In this document: piece after piece, positions 34,700 through 46,004 of the stretch | Numbering within the stretch: the first letter of the stretch is position 1 | Layout of the letters: the number at the start of each line of letters is the position of its first letter | NCBI GenBank assembly: GCA_038049695.1 | Contig: CP142456.1 | Coordinates: 44,186,001-44,250,000 of the forward strand | Length of the DNA stretch: 64,000 nt | Source of the DNA: Cinnamomum chago | Taxonomy: Eukaryota > Streptophyta > Magnoliopsida > Laurales > Lauraceae | Direction of reading: 5' to 3' | Notes under the pieces: generated by a model | Told to the model about the DNA's origin: nothing | Databases searched by the model: none | Seen by the model: the letters and a program-made list of their open reading frames with translations, nothing else | Position numbers and translations under genes: made by a program

Positions 34700-36315
34700 A
34701 AAAAAAAACTAGACTCGACTGCTTATTGATCGACACTTATATGTGCAACATTTAACCACAAGAGTATTGTGTCGTCAAGTAGTAAAGGACTACAGAGTCT
34801 GGATTATCGATCCCACGAAGAGAGGATGAAACAAACAATGAATCCAATTAAAGTAGAATTGAACTAAGATATAGCTAATATAAACAATTGAAGTGAGTAA
34901 TTGAAACTAACAAACTACGCAATGTAAACAACTAATTAACAATAAAAAAATATTAAATTAATAAGATCTAAGATAATCTAACAAGCTACACTAAACTAGT
35001 GGATGAATGGTGGTGGAAATAAAAGATTTAATATGAAGATGTGGTGTGAAATGTATAGAATTTCTAAAACAAGTTGTATGAAATGTGTATGATTAAAAAA
35101 AAAAGAATTCAAATTAACAATAATAAAAATAAGAGATTAGGCAATCCAAAATCCACTAAGTATGTATTTAATCCAATCAATGCATGTTCTAATTCAACTC
35201 CCAAATCTACAATCCAATTAGCAATCTCTTGCCTGATTGGATTAGATGATATAACAATGAAGATCAAAGTAAAAGAAAATCAAAAGCCAATATCCTAGAT
35301 CATCATCTAGCACCCTAACAATAATTCATCAAAATCAAGTTCCAAAAGATCAAAGATAAGTGATTTAGAGCATGCTATGTGAGAGAATTAATCCAACTAC
35401 AAAACATCAATTGAGAGAGATTAGCATAATTAGATCTAAAATCTACTAATCAATCAAGGCAAAAGTAAGGAATTTAAATTAAAACATGCATGTAATTAAA
35501 CTAATCACATTACTTAGCTTAAGAGAGCCTAATTCAAGAGCTTTAGCCACTAAACATTAAGAAAGAGCCCCAAATCTTCATTAATGATCTTGAATTACGC
35601 ACACACTCTCTACATTATTTACAAATAAGCTCCTAATTATAATCTAAAAGTATAGAGAAGGTAAATAAAATTGCTAAAAGACTAATTTGCCAAAAGTTTT
35701 TTTTTCACTCTACAAATAGATTCCAATTTATAGAAACATTGAAGACATTTGATTGACTTATTTCATTTCACAAGGATTGTTTTCATTTGATTGGCTCATT
35801 TGCTTTAAAATGGATAGCTTTAATTTGATTGGTTGTAACAAACTTTCCTTCCTTCCAAAAGGATATGTGATTTTTGCTTTTTGTGGTTCTTCAATTTGGA
35901 GGCTTTTGATTGTTGGGATTTGAACCCATAACCTATTTCATACCAACCCAAGTTCTAACCAATACACCAACCAATCATTTGTGTTAGAATATGACTTCTT
36001 TTATCCGTAAAGTCTTTTCCTCTTACTTTGGAATTCTTCAACTTTTCCCAAGATTTCTTCAATAACTTCTTTATTGAAATCTCTTCTTGATGCCTTGGGA
36101 CTCTAGCTGGAAGGTTGGGGTAGTTGTGGGGTCCACCTACACAAGAGAAATTACATAAAAATGTACTATAAATAATCGGATATGCATGATAATCCGATAA
36201 TCCGTTAATGTGATAGAATGATAAAATCTTGGTGTAAATCAAATGATATGCATATGAGAAGCCGATAAAACTCGGACTAATGAGGTGTAAAAATATGCAA
36301 TATTTAACACTCATC
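34700..36315. repeat. unclassified non-coding repeat, about 1.6 kb
   Basis: Begins with a GTGTCGTCAAGTAGTAAAGG..ATCGATCCCACGAAGAG block that resembles a motif widespread in plant repeats (recognised from memory, not searched). It ends near a TATGCAATATTTAACACTCATCAC stretch. A short direct similarity (GTGCAACATTTAAC near 34743 versus ATGCAATATTTAAC near 36294) brackets it. No coding domain is present, and the family could not be named. Confidence 0.4.
35909..35975 (-). other. tRNA-like segment (SINE head or tRNA pseudogene)
   Basis: The minus strand reads GATTGGTTGGTGTATTGGTT..., then GGGTTCAAATCCCAACAATC. It has a perfect B-box (GGTTCAAATCC), an A-box-like TTGGTTAGAACTTGG, a T-arm of four clear pairs, and an acceptor stem with about six of seven pairs. 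The anticodon arm is not convincing, so it is probably a tRNA-derived relic inside the surrounding repeat and not a working tRNA. Confidence 0.35.
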
Positions 36316-36319
36316 ACTT

Positions 36320-36528
36320 ATAAAACATCACGTAGAAGATTGATAACCAGAAAGTTTTGTGTGTTGAGAGAGTTGTGGACCGATAGCGGCATAAATGAAT
36401 ACTAGCTGTTAAAGAATTATAAAAAAATAGCAACGGTTTTATTGAACCATCGCTAATGATTATATTTAGCGGCTCCTTATCAAAATCGTCCCTAAACAAC
36501 CGCCGGCAAAGCCCTTTTTCTTGTAGTG
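36320..36528 (-). mobile_element. CACTA transposon end fragment
   Basis: On the minus strand the sequence starts CACTACAAGAAAAAGGGC at 36528, the canonical CACTA/EnSpm terminal inverted repeat. It is followed by subterminal GCCGGCGG and AGCAACGGTTTT-like motifs read in either orientation. The element body would lie to the left, but no opposite terminus was found, so only an end fragment can be supported. Confidence 0.6.
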
Positions 36529-37739
36529 ATAGAACTTGGCTGAATCCATCAAACCAAGCACTAGAAGATTGTGGTGTTTCGGATCCATTCGGCTTTCACC
36601 AAGAGGGAGAGCAAGAGAAAGAGGAAGAGGAGAAGCTCCCACTTTTCTATTTTAAGGTGGTGATTGGAAGAAGAAGTACCGAAAAGGAATCAAGAGGAGA
36701 GGAAACATCAAGAGATTTATTTTTGGAAGCAGGAGGATACATGAGGAGAAACTGCTGTTTTTAATTCTGCGTTGGGATGACGATGTTGTTTGCATAGATG
36801 AAAGGGTAAAATTGTCCAAAATGCTTGTACGAACCACAATCTCGATGTTTTTATGTCTTCATAAAGTAATCTGTATAATTAAGATTTAGAAACAATTATT
36901 TGGTAAAAATCCACTTTTGTTTTTTCCTTTTTTCTTTCTTTCTTTTTATTTTTACTAGGTTGATCTACTGTTAGGAGTGATGTACACATTTTTTTTTCTG
37001 ACTTCATTTTTGTGTTGTTTTTTTATTTTATGCTTATATTTGATTATGCTGAGCTTGTGCTATGCAAAATTTGTTTGACAATATTTTAATAAAGTATTTG
37101 ATTGAAAATATGCTTGGTGGAACTTGCTTGGTAACATTATAATAATTTAGTTCTAAGGAACGGAATCAAAAGAATTATATATGTTGGGAAACAACTTATT
37201 ACCATCTTTTTCATAGTGACCATCTTCTCAATGTGTTGATTCAAATAAATAAATAAATAAAATTACAGTAAGATCAATAATCTAATTCAAGCTTTTTAGC
37301 TATTGAGTTCTAAGTTATGTTTGGCACAAGGATCATCATAATTCAACTAGGCATTACAAGGCTCACTAGAAATCATGCAAGTGGTGATAAATGTAAAAAA
37401 TACATGTAATTTCCAAAACGAGCCAAATGGTGGGTCTTATATTGTAATCTTTAGAAGGTGGGCCCTAATTTCTATAACTATTAACGATGGTCCCATGTTC
37501 ACAATCACAAAAGGTGGCCCCACTTTATAATTTCTAAAGGTGGGTCACATGTTTACATCCATAAAAGGTGGGCCCACATTGTAAATCATATGAGGGGGGG
37601 GGGGGGGTTGGGATTGGGGGGTTAATCATTTTTAATTCTTTACTCTAGACTTGGGACACATTTTTAGGGATCATTCAAGCAAGAACAAAATTTGGAACAC
37701 TAATTAAACTTACTAAACACTGTTATTCACAATCTTATA
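36529..37739. other. intergenic, short degenerate repeats
   Basis: No gene recognised. Between about 37425 and 37585 there are four to five degenerate copies of AAGGTGGGYCC spaced about 30-60 bp apart. They are followed by a run of 14 G (37594-37607) and a second G-run (37615-37621). Confidence 0.5.
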
Positions 37740-40700
37740 TGTTAGGCCCCGACCTAGGTTTAGTATATATTATTATTGTTTTAACTGTGTTCAGTCTCTA
37801 AGTGGGATTAGGGGACGATTAGCTTGGATTTTTAGTTAGATTAGAATTTTAGATAACATTGGGAAATTTTGAGCGCGTTGAGTTTGGTTTGACCGGGCCC
37901 GGGGTGGCCCGTGTGTCACGTGTTAGTATGAGAATTTGATTTATTAGATTTATTTGATCTATGAAAAATATGGATTTCGACATTTTTGAATTTGTTATTT
38001 TGATCCCAATAACTTTCATGTTTGCTCCGTTTGCATTTGAAACCTAGAAATCGTGTTTTTAGAGAAAAATGGGCAAAACAGTCTTTTCACACCCAAATCT
38101 ATGCATAAATTTCGAGATTTGAAAATCATGAGAAAAATATACTTTTTGAAAACTAGGTTTTTCAACGATCATTTTTGTCTTCTTCGTCGTCTCCATTCGA
38201 GACCCACAAATGATCGATCCAGCCACTTGAAGATTTGGGGCCCCACCTTTCACAACATAAACCCATTTAAAACCAAGACCGATCAGTCCACTCCTTCTTC
38301 TTCATTCTTCATTTCTGTAGCAACGAGCCAGGGAGAGAACTCCCTTCTTCATGTCATCTCTCTCTTCTTATATGTCAAGAAAACAAACCCAAATTGAAAA
38401 ACAAAGTATACCACCCTATTCCTCATCTTCCAAGCTTGCTATTAATACTGTTTTTGGAGAAATTCCAGCTGAAACCAACTTCATTTCTCAAGCTTTTGTT
38501 GCTGGTTTTTACATCTACGGGTAAGGTTTTGTTTCTCCTTTTAGATACGGATTTTTCACACCCTTTGGAAGCTCTTCTACTTGCATGCAAGGAGGCTCTT
38601 TGAGAGCTCATTCTCTTTTCAAAATATTGAGTTTTTGAATGGGTTTTTTCCCATGGGTTTTGGTGTAGGTTTGCAGCTGGTTGTAGGAGTTCTTTTGGGT
38701 GTGTTTGAGACCCTTTCCATTGGACTAGATGCAAGTGAATAATCAGATTATGTGGTGCATGTTATGAAAAATCTATTCTTCTTTAAATTCCTTGTTTGCA
38801 ACTCTAATGCTTTTAAATGGGTTCTTTATCACTGAGATTTGAATTAGAAATGTTTTGAGTGATGACTAATACTATGTTTTCACATATTGTTTGTTACAGC
38901 AACATGAACCTCTCTCATTAAAGTTTCTGTTTTGTTTTAAGATAGTGAGGATGCATTTCAGAATTGATATCTTTATGATTCTATTATGTTAAATTCTGGT
39001 TTGAAAACATTAGTTCATTTGAATGATTATTTGAGCAGTGTATGGTCATGTAAGTGCCTAAAAATTACGGACTTGGTTTTTGGAGGGGATTAACCTCTTA
39101 ATTTGATGATTCTGGGAAAGGATCAACCTCCGGTGACCTGAAAAGAAGAACAAAGGTTAGAGCCCCTGGCTGTGGGTAGCCGAGGGCACTCCGATGGCTA
39201 AGTTAGCTTGGCAACTGAGAGGAGAATCAGGAAGAAGAAGTATGGGTCGGGCTTATTGCTTACCTCCTGTCGTTTTTCTCCATGCACTATATAGACGTGG
39301 GAGTCTTGTTGGAGTGGACCCTTAGGGAGAGATGAAAGTCCCATCAGCATGTACTTTCTCTCCTGAGTGGGGGTAGGTAAAAAGGGAATGTCCCGTCGGG
39401 CCATCCCCTATGCCTGTAGATGTGACCCTGAGATAAGGCGTGCCACTTATCGAGGCCCAGCGTTCCCACTCTACTTGTCAGTCTGCCGTCCACCGTCACG
39501 GCAGCGCATTTATGGTTGCATTTATGGTTGAATGACAGGAGACCGAGATCAAGTTAGGACAGAGACCAGGGTGGACACCTGTTAGACCCCGACCCAGACC
39601 AAGTCGATTAGTGTGCGATTAGTGTGTGTTTAGTTCTAAGTGGGTTTAGTTGTTGTTGGGTTTGAAGTGATTAGTTAGTTTTGGGCATAGCTTTGGGAAT
39701 TTTGAGAACGTCTAGTATTAGTCAGACACACTCAGGAAGGCCTGAGTGCACGTGTAAGCTTGGGAAGATCGTATCGATTTCCGTGTGAGTATGATTTTGA
39801 TTTCATTTGAATGATGTTTCGACATGTTGCAACTTTCGTTTTAAGCACATTCTTGTTTGAAGCCCAAAAACCCATGTTTTGGCCCAAAGAGGGTAAAATT
39901 GTCCTTTATGCATAAATCTGGACACAATTTTCGAAATCTCAAAACCATGTCAAAATTATACTTTTTGGAAAGTAGATATTTCGACGATCGTTTTATCCTT
40001 CTTCGTCGAAGTCATCCGAGGCCCACAAGACCATGTTTTAGTCATTTCAAGTTCAAGCCAAATGGGGCCCATGAGTCATCACTTAAGCCTCCCTTTCCCT
40101 CTTCTTCCACTCACTTTACCAAATCTCTGAAATTTCTTAACCTAGGGCAAGGAAGAGTCTCTTTTTCTCTCCATCTTCCCCACCTTGCTTGATCTAGCTA
40201 GAGAACTCCAAAGAAGATTTCAAGACTACCAAATTCTTCCTCTTGCCCTAAGCTTTCTATTGGTACAATTTTCTTAAGGTTTCAAGTTGGGAAAGCTCTC
40301 CATTCTCTTCCATCTCTCTTGTTTGAGTTTCTCTAGGTAAGAGCTTCAAGCCATGTTTTCCATAAAGTCTTGTTAGCTCCTTAAGATTGTGTTTTTCTTG
40401 TTCACAAACCCTTTTGTTAAAATGGGTTCTTGTTTCCATTTTTGAGTGAGTTTTGTGTGTTTTCTTGGTTTTTGCTTGTAGTGTGGGATAGGCTTGTGCG
40501 AAGTGCTTGAGGAGGAGTGTTTAGCATTTGGGCAAGGCAAGTAATCTCTATAGGATCATTGTGCTTGTTATTTTAAGCTACATTGTTGTTTTGGAAACTT
40601 TGCATATGAATGTGTTTACAAGCTTCATGATTGTGTTTTGTTGGTTTTGGATGTGTATTCTACCCTTGAAGAGCCTATATGCTCTGGGAATACAAGAGGA

Positions 40701-40749
40701 ATGAGAATGAATGGAAAGGATGAAGGAAAAATGTGAAAATCTGCACTGA

Positions 40750-41190
40750 ATCGCACACCCGTGCATTGGCGGTCAGCTCCACGGTCAGCTCGCGGCTAGC
40801 CGTCTGTGTCCACTGCGGCTAACCGCAGGCTGACCGAACTCAGAGGTTACTTTTCCAGAAGCTAGCATTTTCATCTGGGATCAGCGGTCAGCACCACGGT
40901 CAGCTCACGGCTAACCGCCAGTCTCGCTCGCGGTTAACCGCAAGCCAACCGTGGACTGCGGTTTCTTCTCCAGAAGCTGGCATTTCGATTGTGGTTCACG
41001 GTCAGCTCCGCGGTCAGCTCACGGCTAACCGCCAGTCCCACTCGCGGTTAACCGCAAGCCAACCGCGCAAATACGGTTCCTTTTCCCGAGAGCTAAGTTC
41101 GATTTGCTCTCTAGCGGTCAGCCTGGCGGTCACCTTACGGCTAGCCGCCATGTCCCAGTTCGGCTAGCCGACACCTGACCGCGAGGTGAC
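40750..41190. repeat. array of GGCTAACCGCC/GGTCAGC dyads in LTR
   Basis: A longer version of the 16730 array. Units such as GGCTAACCGCC, CGGTTAACCGC and GCGGTCAGC recur a dozen or more times. There is also higher-order repetition: a roughly 115-bp block containing CGGTCAGCTC and CCAGTC..CTCGCGGTTAACCGCAAGCC occurs at least twice. Confidence 0.88.
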
Positions 41191-42078
41191 CGAAATTCAC
41201 TGTTTGTGTATTTTGAAGAGTTTTGCAAGAATGAAAAACTAGAACACGTTAAGTGACCTTTAGCTTGATATTGTGCACTCGAAACCCAAGATGTCTTTAA
41301 ACGTCTGGGGCACCAATTTTATTTAATTTCCAACATCGGGGCTTCGATTTCACAACGACCATCCAAAGGTCATTACGTGTGCTTGATAAGCCTTGTGTTC
41401 GTGCTTTAGTTTTGATAAAATGAATATCATCGTGAACTTGTTTTGAAGTGTTAGTACAAGCTTGTTTTGGGAGTTTTGTTTCAAGAAAAAAAGGGGATCT
41501 CTTCCTAAGCGTGTTATGCATAATTATTATGCCCGTGCTAGTCGTGCTCGTCGTGATTTGATAAGTGATTTCCCCCTTTCTATCTCGACGTGCTTTGATC
41601 GTGCTTCGCGTGTTTTGTGCATTCATGAATTAAGAAAACACCACTGAGCTTAGACTGCCCTTTCAGTTTGATCCACTGTCTGGGGGTCTTTAAACATGTG
41701 GACTGTCTGCAGACTGGTCGTGTATTTATTACACATCGTGCGTGTCCGGTTCCGCGGCCGGAATTCCCGTCTTTGTGGGAAATCGTGTCGTTCTTATATT
41801 ATGTATATCGTGCTTGTCGTGCGTGCTTGCTCTTTTCATTATATAAATGATAGAGAAAGGATGGGCTCTTTGTGGATTGTAACTATTCATGATATATTAT
41901 GTACTCATGCTAGTTTATTTTGTATCTCAGCTTTGTTCGTATTCTTAAAAATATATCTCAGTTTTGATAGTACTTCATACCAAAGATTTGCTCACATGTT
42001 TTCTCTAAATGTTATGGTTCATGTTCATGCCTACATTGATTACCTGCCAAACCGTCGTGTTTGACCCTTGTTTGTTGG

Positions 42079-42177
42079 TGCCCAGGTGCAGGAGACGTTG
42101 CCTTTGAGGAGGAGCGTCAGGAGGAGGCTTGTGAGCCAACTCCCGTGAGAGAGTGGCAGCCCGACGATGTCATTTAG
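42079..42177 (+). other. conserved 33-codon frame in LTR 3' region
   Basis: Reads through AFEEERQEEACEPTPVREW and ends QPDDVI-stop. It aligns without gaps to the frames in the 7386 and 37740 LTRs although the surrounding DNA has diverged. Confidence 0.4.
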
Positions 42178-42726
42178 ATGTCGGACTGGTCCTCGAGTTT
42201 CGTCACCTTTAGTCTTGGGGTTTCTTTTGGTTATTTTGAGATTGTATTGACCTTTATCGGTCTCTTATGGGTTGTACTAAACTTATTCACTTTCATGTTA
42301 AACTTATAACTTGAACTATGTTTGGGAATGCCATGGTAACTCTTTTCTTTGATGCTATGTCTTGTTTATTATTGTGATAGCACCTAAATATTTTATTGGT
42401 GCTTATATTGGTGTGTTTTGCTACACGCTTCCGCAATCGTGTACGTGTGAGTCAGATCCCGTGTCTTTGGGAATCCTCACCGCGGGAACCTGTGGGAAAA
42501 CAAAATCTTCAATAGTAGTAATCATCACCAAACCAAACCAACGTTGCGGGCCCGGGGATCCGTTCCGGGGTCGCGACAACACCCGCAGGCATGACCACCG
42601 AGACGGACTCCGTGCTTCCCCGAACTGGCGCTTCCACCGAGCTGGCTCAACACCGAGACCGGGGATAATCCTGGAATTTGAGGAGCGGTCCCACACAAAT
42701 CCGTAATCATGAAATGACCCCACACA

Positions 42727-43363
42727 ATTGCCCCTAGCTCTCGACCTCTTAGAGTTCTCTCTGAGGTCAGGAGCTAAGACGGAAAGGACGCGCTGGCCCC
42801 CTGTCTTGTCGTATCTTGTTGTCGTGCGATCCTCATCATGACACCTTTTCGTTTGCCCTAGGTAATAAATGTGGTATCATAATTGCTTCACCAAGGTGGG
42901 CACGCGGGCGTCGTTCCGTATGCCCGAGGTGATAAGTATTGTACCAGAGGCATGGCGGGGGATGGGCCGACGTTGCCACGTGTAACCCTTCGTTTGGTCG
43001 TTCACCGGGATCGAAGCGGGGCGTGGTGAGCCCTAGGCGTTGCTTCGCGTGCGTGGCAATCAAGAGGGGCGTCCCTCTATAAAATAGGGACGCTCCCTTC
43101 CCTATCTCCTCTTACCTTAGCTTTCGTCTGAAGGAGATCCTGCTGAAGGGGATTTTCTGCCAAAAACAGAACCTCAAAGAACCCGGAGTTTTCTCGCTTT
43201 TCACTCTTTGCAATCCGTCACACCTTCTCTGTGAGTTTTCCTCTCTGTTTCTTTCTTTCTATCTCTTTTTCCTTTCGTCCAAAGGTTTTCCATCCCTTAG
43301 GTTTTTCTAGGTCTTGTTCCTTCTTCTTTGCTTTCTGTTCCCTTTCCCTTTAGCCTTTAGAAA
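42727..43363 (+). promoter_or_regulatory. promoter and leader of the antisense ORF in the Tat element
   Basis: The plus strand carries a strong TATA box, TATAAAATA at 43078-43086, followed by a pyrimidine-rich leader (TCCCTTCCCTATCTCCTC) and the ATG at 43364. This places an independent promoter inside the element, reading opposite to gag-pol. The left edge also holds the complement of a GGGGCAATT polypurine-like tract next to the LTR. Confidence 0.6.
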
Positions 43364-44800
43364 ATGGGGATCTACAACCATTGGTTAGAGGGTCCCGCAA
43401 CCCTGGAGGGATTCAGGGAGGCGTATGAAATACTGGCTGACGTTATGGTGAAGCCCAATGACTTCCAGGGCCTCTTTGATGGCTTCATCACTTTCAAGGA
43501 TTGGATGCCCTTCCCTCTGGTATCGGTATGTGAGGGTGGGGTTAGGTTCCCAATCCACCCGCTCCTCCGATCCTGCCTCAGCACATGGCAGATCTGCCCC
43601 TTCCAACTGATGCCTAATGGGTTCAAATAATAATGGGTGTAGCGGAGTTGAACCAGATCCTAGATGTCAACCTCGGGGTGTCTGATATAGAGGATGTTTA
43701 TGACATCTGTAAGTCCGCGGGGGGCGAGGATTCTTACTATCTTCGGGTGAAGGCTAGGCGCCGGCCCTTGATTATCGCCCTGGAGGACTCAAGCAAATAC
43801 GCTGGGGATGACCGTTTGCTGGTTTCGGGGAACTGGGAGTTCGGGGCGTCCGAGACCGAGGTGGCGCGGAGAACCCAGGTTCCACGCAAACCCGGGACTC
43901 CTCCGAGTAAATACTCGCCATGATTCTCGGGGGCCGAGTTCCCCCCGCCCCGAAGCGTACCCCCAGCGGGCTTGGCACTGCTCAAGGCTTTTTAGCCAGC
44001 GCCCCCTCCGGTTCTTCGGGCGCAGCAGGGACCTCCTCCTCCGCTAAAGGCAAGAGCGCGCGAGGCCCCCCGCAGGAGAAGAGGGGGAGGTCGGAAGAGC
44101 CTTCCAAGGATGCCCGGCTGCCCAAAGACTTTCGGCCGCCTAAGGAGACTCAGCCACGGGCAGCGGAGGCCGAGAAGGAGACTTTGCTGCCAAGAGAAAC
44201 TCGGCCACGGGCAGCGGAGGCTGAGAAGGAGGGTGAGGGGCCCCCACCCGAGAAGAGGCCCCGCATGGGGGGCGAAGAGGAGCGGGTCCAGGAGGCCGAT
44301 CTAGAATCCCGGCCTCACAAGCCGATGCCCTGGAGGCCCAACTTCGACATCAACCCCTGCGAGCCCATGACCGTGGAGGATCGGATGGGGACCTCCACTA
44401 GGACGCTCTCGGCAGTTGCCCGGGTATGTGCTCTCCCTTTGGACATGGAGAGGCATAATAAATCCGGGACAATGAGCCTGCTCTACTCGACGATGAAGGC
44501 GTTGCTCGAGATGATTCCCGCTTCTTTTGCCTTTGTACTTTAAACTTTATGCCTTGGTTGTCCGATCTGACCCCTTGCTTCTTTTGTCCTCTTGCAGAAT
44601 GTACAGAGGCTCCAAATAATACTGGAGAGGACGGAAACGACAGCCACGCAAGTTCTCGAGGTGGTCGCCGAGAAGAAGAAGATGGGGGACGCCCTGGAAG
44701 CCAGCGCGGCAGAAATAAAGAAAGCGGAGGAGAAGATCACCGAATTCACGACGGTACAACAAGCGGCGAAGGCCGAGATAGTCAAGTTACGAGACTGAGA
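43364..44800 (+). pseudogene. antisense additional ORF of the Tat element (putative gypsy-type transposon domain plus coiled coil)
   Basis: The N-terminal part has WMPFPLVSVCEGGVRFPIHP and STWQICPFQLMPNGF, resembling the plant 'putative gypsy type transposon' domain (Transposase_28). The middle part is a low-complexity Pro/Arg/Glu region with a 33-bp direct repeat (44148-44180 and 44199-44231). The end part (NVQRLQIILERTETTATQV ... AKAEIVKLRD) is a predicted coiled coil. The layout suggests at least one intron before the coiled coil. A few breaks are present. Function is unknown; antisense ORFs of this kind are known from Tat-group elements. Confidence 0.65.
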
Positions 44801-44828
44801 ACTTCCTTTCTTTGACCCTCTGATTGTA

Positions 44829-45950
44829 TCATTTGGATAGCTGCTGCTGGTAGGAGGCCAGGCGCACGGATGCTGCTTCTCTTCGTTCCTCGGCCAAATC
44901 AAGCTCTTTGGCGAGATTTACTTCATTCTGCCCCTGGTCGAAGAGATCCGACCTCAAGGTCGGAAGGCCGACCTCGAAAGGGATTACAACTTCCATTCCG
45001 TAGGCCAAGGAGAAAGGAGTTGCCAAAGTGGACCGTCTCGGGGTGGTTCTGTACGCCCAAAGCACACTTGACAGTTCTTCCACCCATCTGCCCTTAGCTC
45101 TATCGAGCCTCTTCTTGAGTCCGTCCAGCATCACCTTATTCGAGATCTCAGCCTGTCCGTTGCTCTGGGGGTAGGCCGGAGTTGCATAGAGGTTCCTTAT
45201 ACCTAGCTCCTGGCAGAAGTTCTTAAAGAAGTTGGAGTCGAATTGGGTCCCGTTGTCCGAGACCAGAGCTCGGGGAATCCCAAATCTTGTGACAATGCTT
45301 TTCCACACAAAATTCTTTGTGTCTTGCTCGGTGATGGAGGATAAGGCCTCTGCCTCTATCCACTTGGTGAAGTAATCGGTGGCCACTATCAGCCATCCTT
45401 TATTTCCTGGAGTTTGGTGAAGAGGTCCTACGATGTCTAGCCCCCACCGAGCGAAGGACCATGGGCTAGAGAGAGGACTCAAGTCCTGTGCCGGTTTGTG
45501 CAGAGAGTGGGAGAACTCTGACATTTTTCATACTTCCTGGCATAGAGCTGGGCATCCTTCTGCATATAGGGCCACCAATAGCCTTGACTGATGGCTCTGT
45601 ATGCCAGCGACCTTCCTCCGATGTGGCTTCCGCAGATTCCTTCGTGAGTCTCGAAAAGGAAGTCCTCTACTTTGCTCGGATGAACGCATTGGAGATATGG
45701 TCCCGTGTAGGACTTTCTGTAGAGCTTCTCATCTGGGGATAGCCAAAAGTGAGCCGCTTTTATCGTGACCTTGTGAGCTTCACTCTTGTCTTTGGGGAGC
45801 TTATCCTCATTTAAAAATGCCATGATTGGATCTATCCAGCTTGGACCGAGATCAATGCACAGAACTTGCTGAGATGGGAGGAGTTCTATGCTTGATTTTT
45901 CCAATGTTTCTACATCGACCGTCCTCCTTTTCCCTGCTTTTACAGCCAAG
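44829..45950 (-). pseudogene. Tat element integrase region
   Basis: Zinc-binding region (GICGSHIGGRSLAYRAISQGYWWPYM, CQSS), then the integrase core with WGLDIVGPLHQTPGNKGWLIVATDYFTKWIEAE, SDNGTQFDS and YPQSNGQAEISNKVMLDGLKKRL. It continues to the LWAYRTTPRRSTLATPFSLAYG block typical of Tat/Athila integrases. It inserts the cDNA into the genome. Confidence 0.9.
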
Positions 45951-46004
45951 GCTAAGTTGGCGAGGGCATCTGCATGGCAATTGGATTCTCTGCCGATTTG
46001 CTTG

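Larger units (their letters stand above)
39580..42578 (+). mobile_element. solo LTR (GGCTAACCGCC-array subfamily) nested in the Tat LTR
   Basis: A 2999-bp LTR starting TGTTAGACCCCGACCC and ending CCGGGGTCGCGACA, with the perfect duplication ACACC (39575-39579, 42579-42583). The uninterrupted Tat LTR at 51110-51125 reads GTGGACACCCGCATG across the site. It carries the dyad array 40750-41190, the 33-codon frame 42079-42177 and the terminal CTTCCGCA ... CCGCGGG block. It is the youngest layer of a three-level nest. Confidence 0.92.
39049..42726 (-). repeat. distal (3') LTR of the Tat element, itself interrupted
   Basis: Starts TGTAAGTGCCTAAAAATTAC and ends GACCCCACACA on the plus strand. About 674 bp after removing the solo LTR at 39580-42578 and its duplicated target. 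It matches 50592-51261. Confidence 0.9.

Noticed and set aside
35909-35975. Functional tRNA gene on the minus strand
   Set aside because: The B-box and acceptor stem fit, but the anticodon arm does not fold convincingly and the segment lies within a repeat, so only a tRNA-like relic is supported.
36456-36764. 102-residue ORF beginning in the CACTA end fragment
   Set aside because: It starts inside the transposon terminus, is rich in Glu/Lys from a purine-rich stretch, and has no recognisable domain.
44540-44902. Minus-strand ORFs opposite the coiled-coil part of the antisense ORF
   Set aside because: They overlap the better supported plus-strand coiled coil and show no retroelement domain. 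They are likely reverse-frame shadows.
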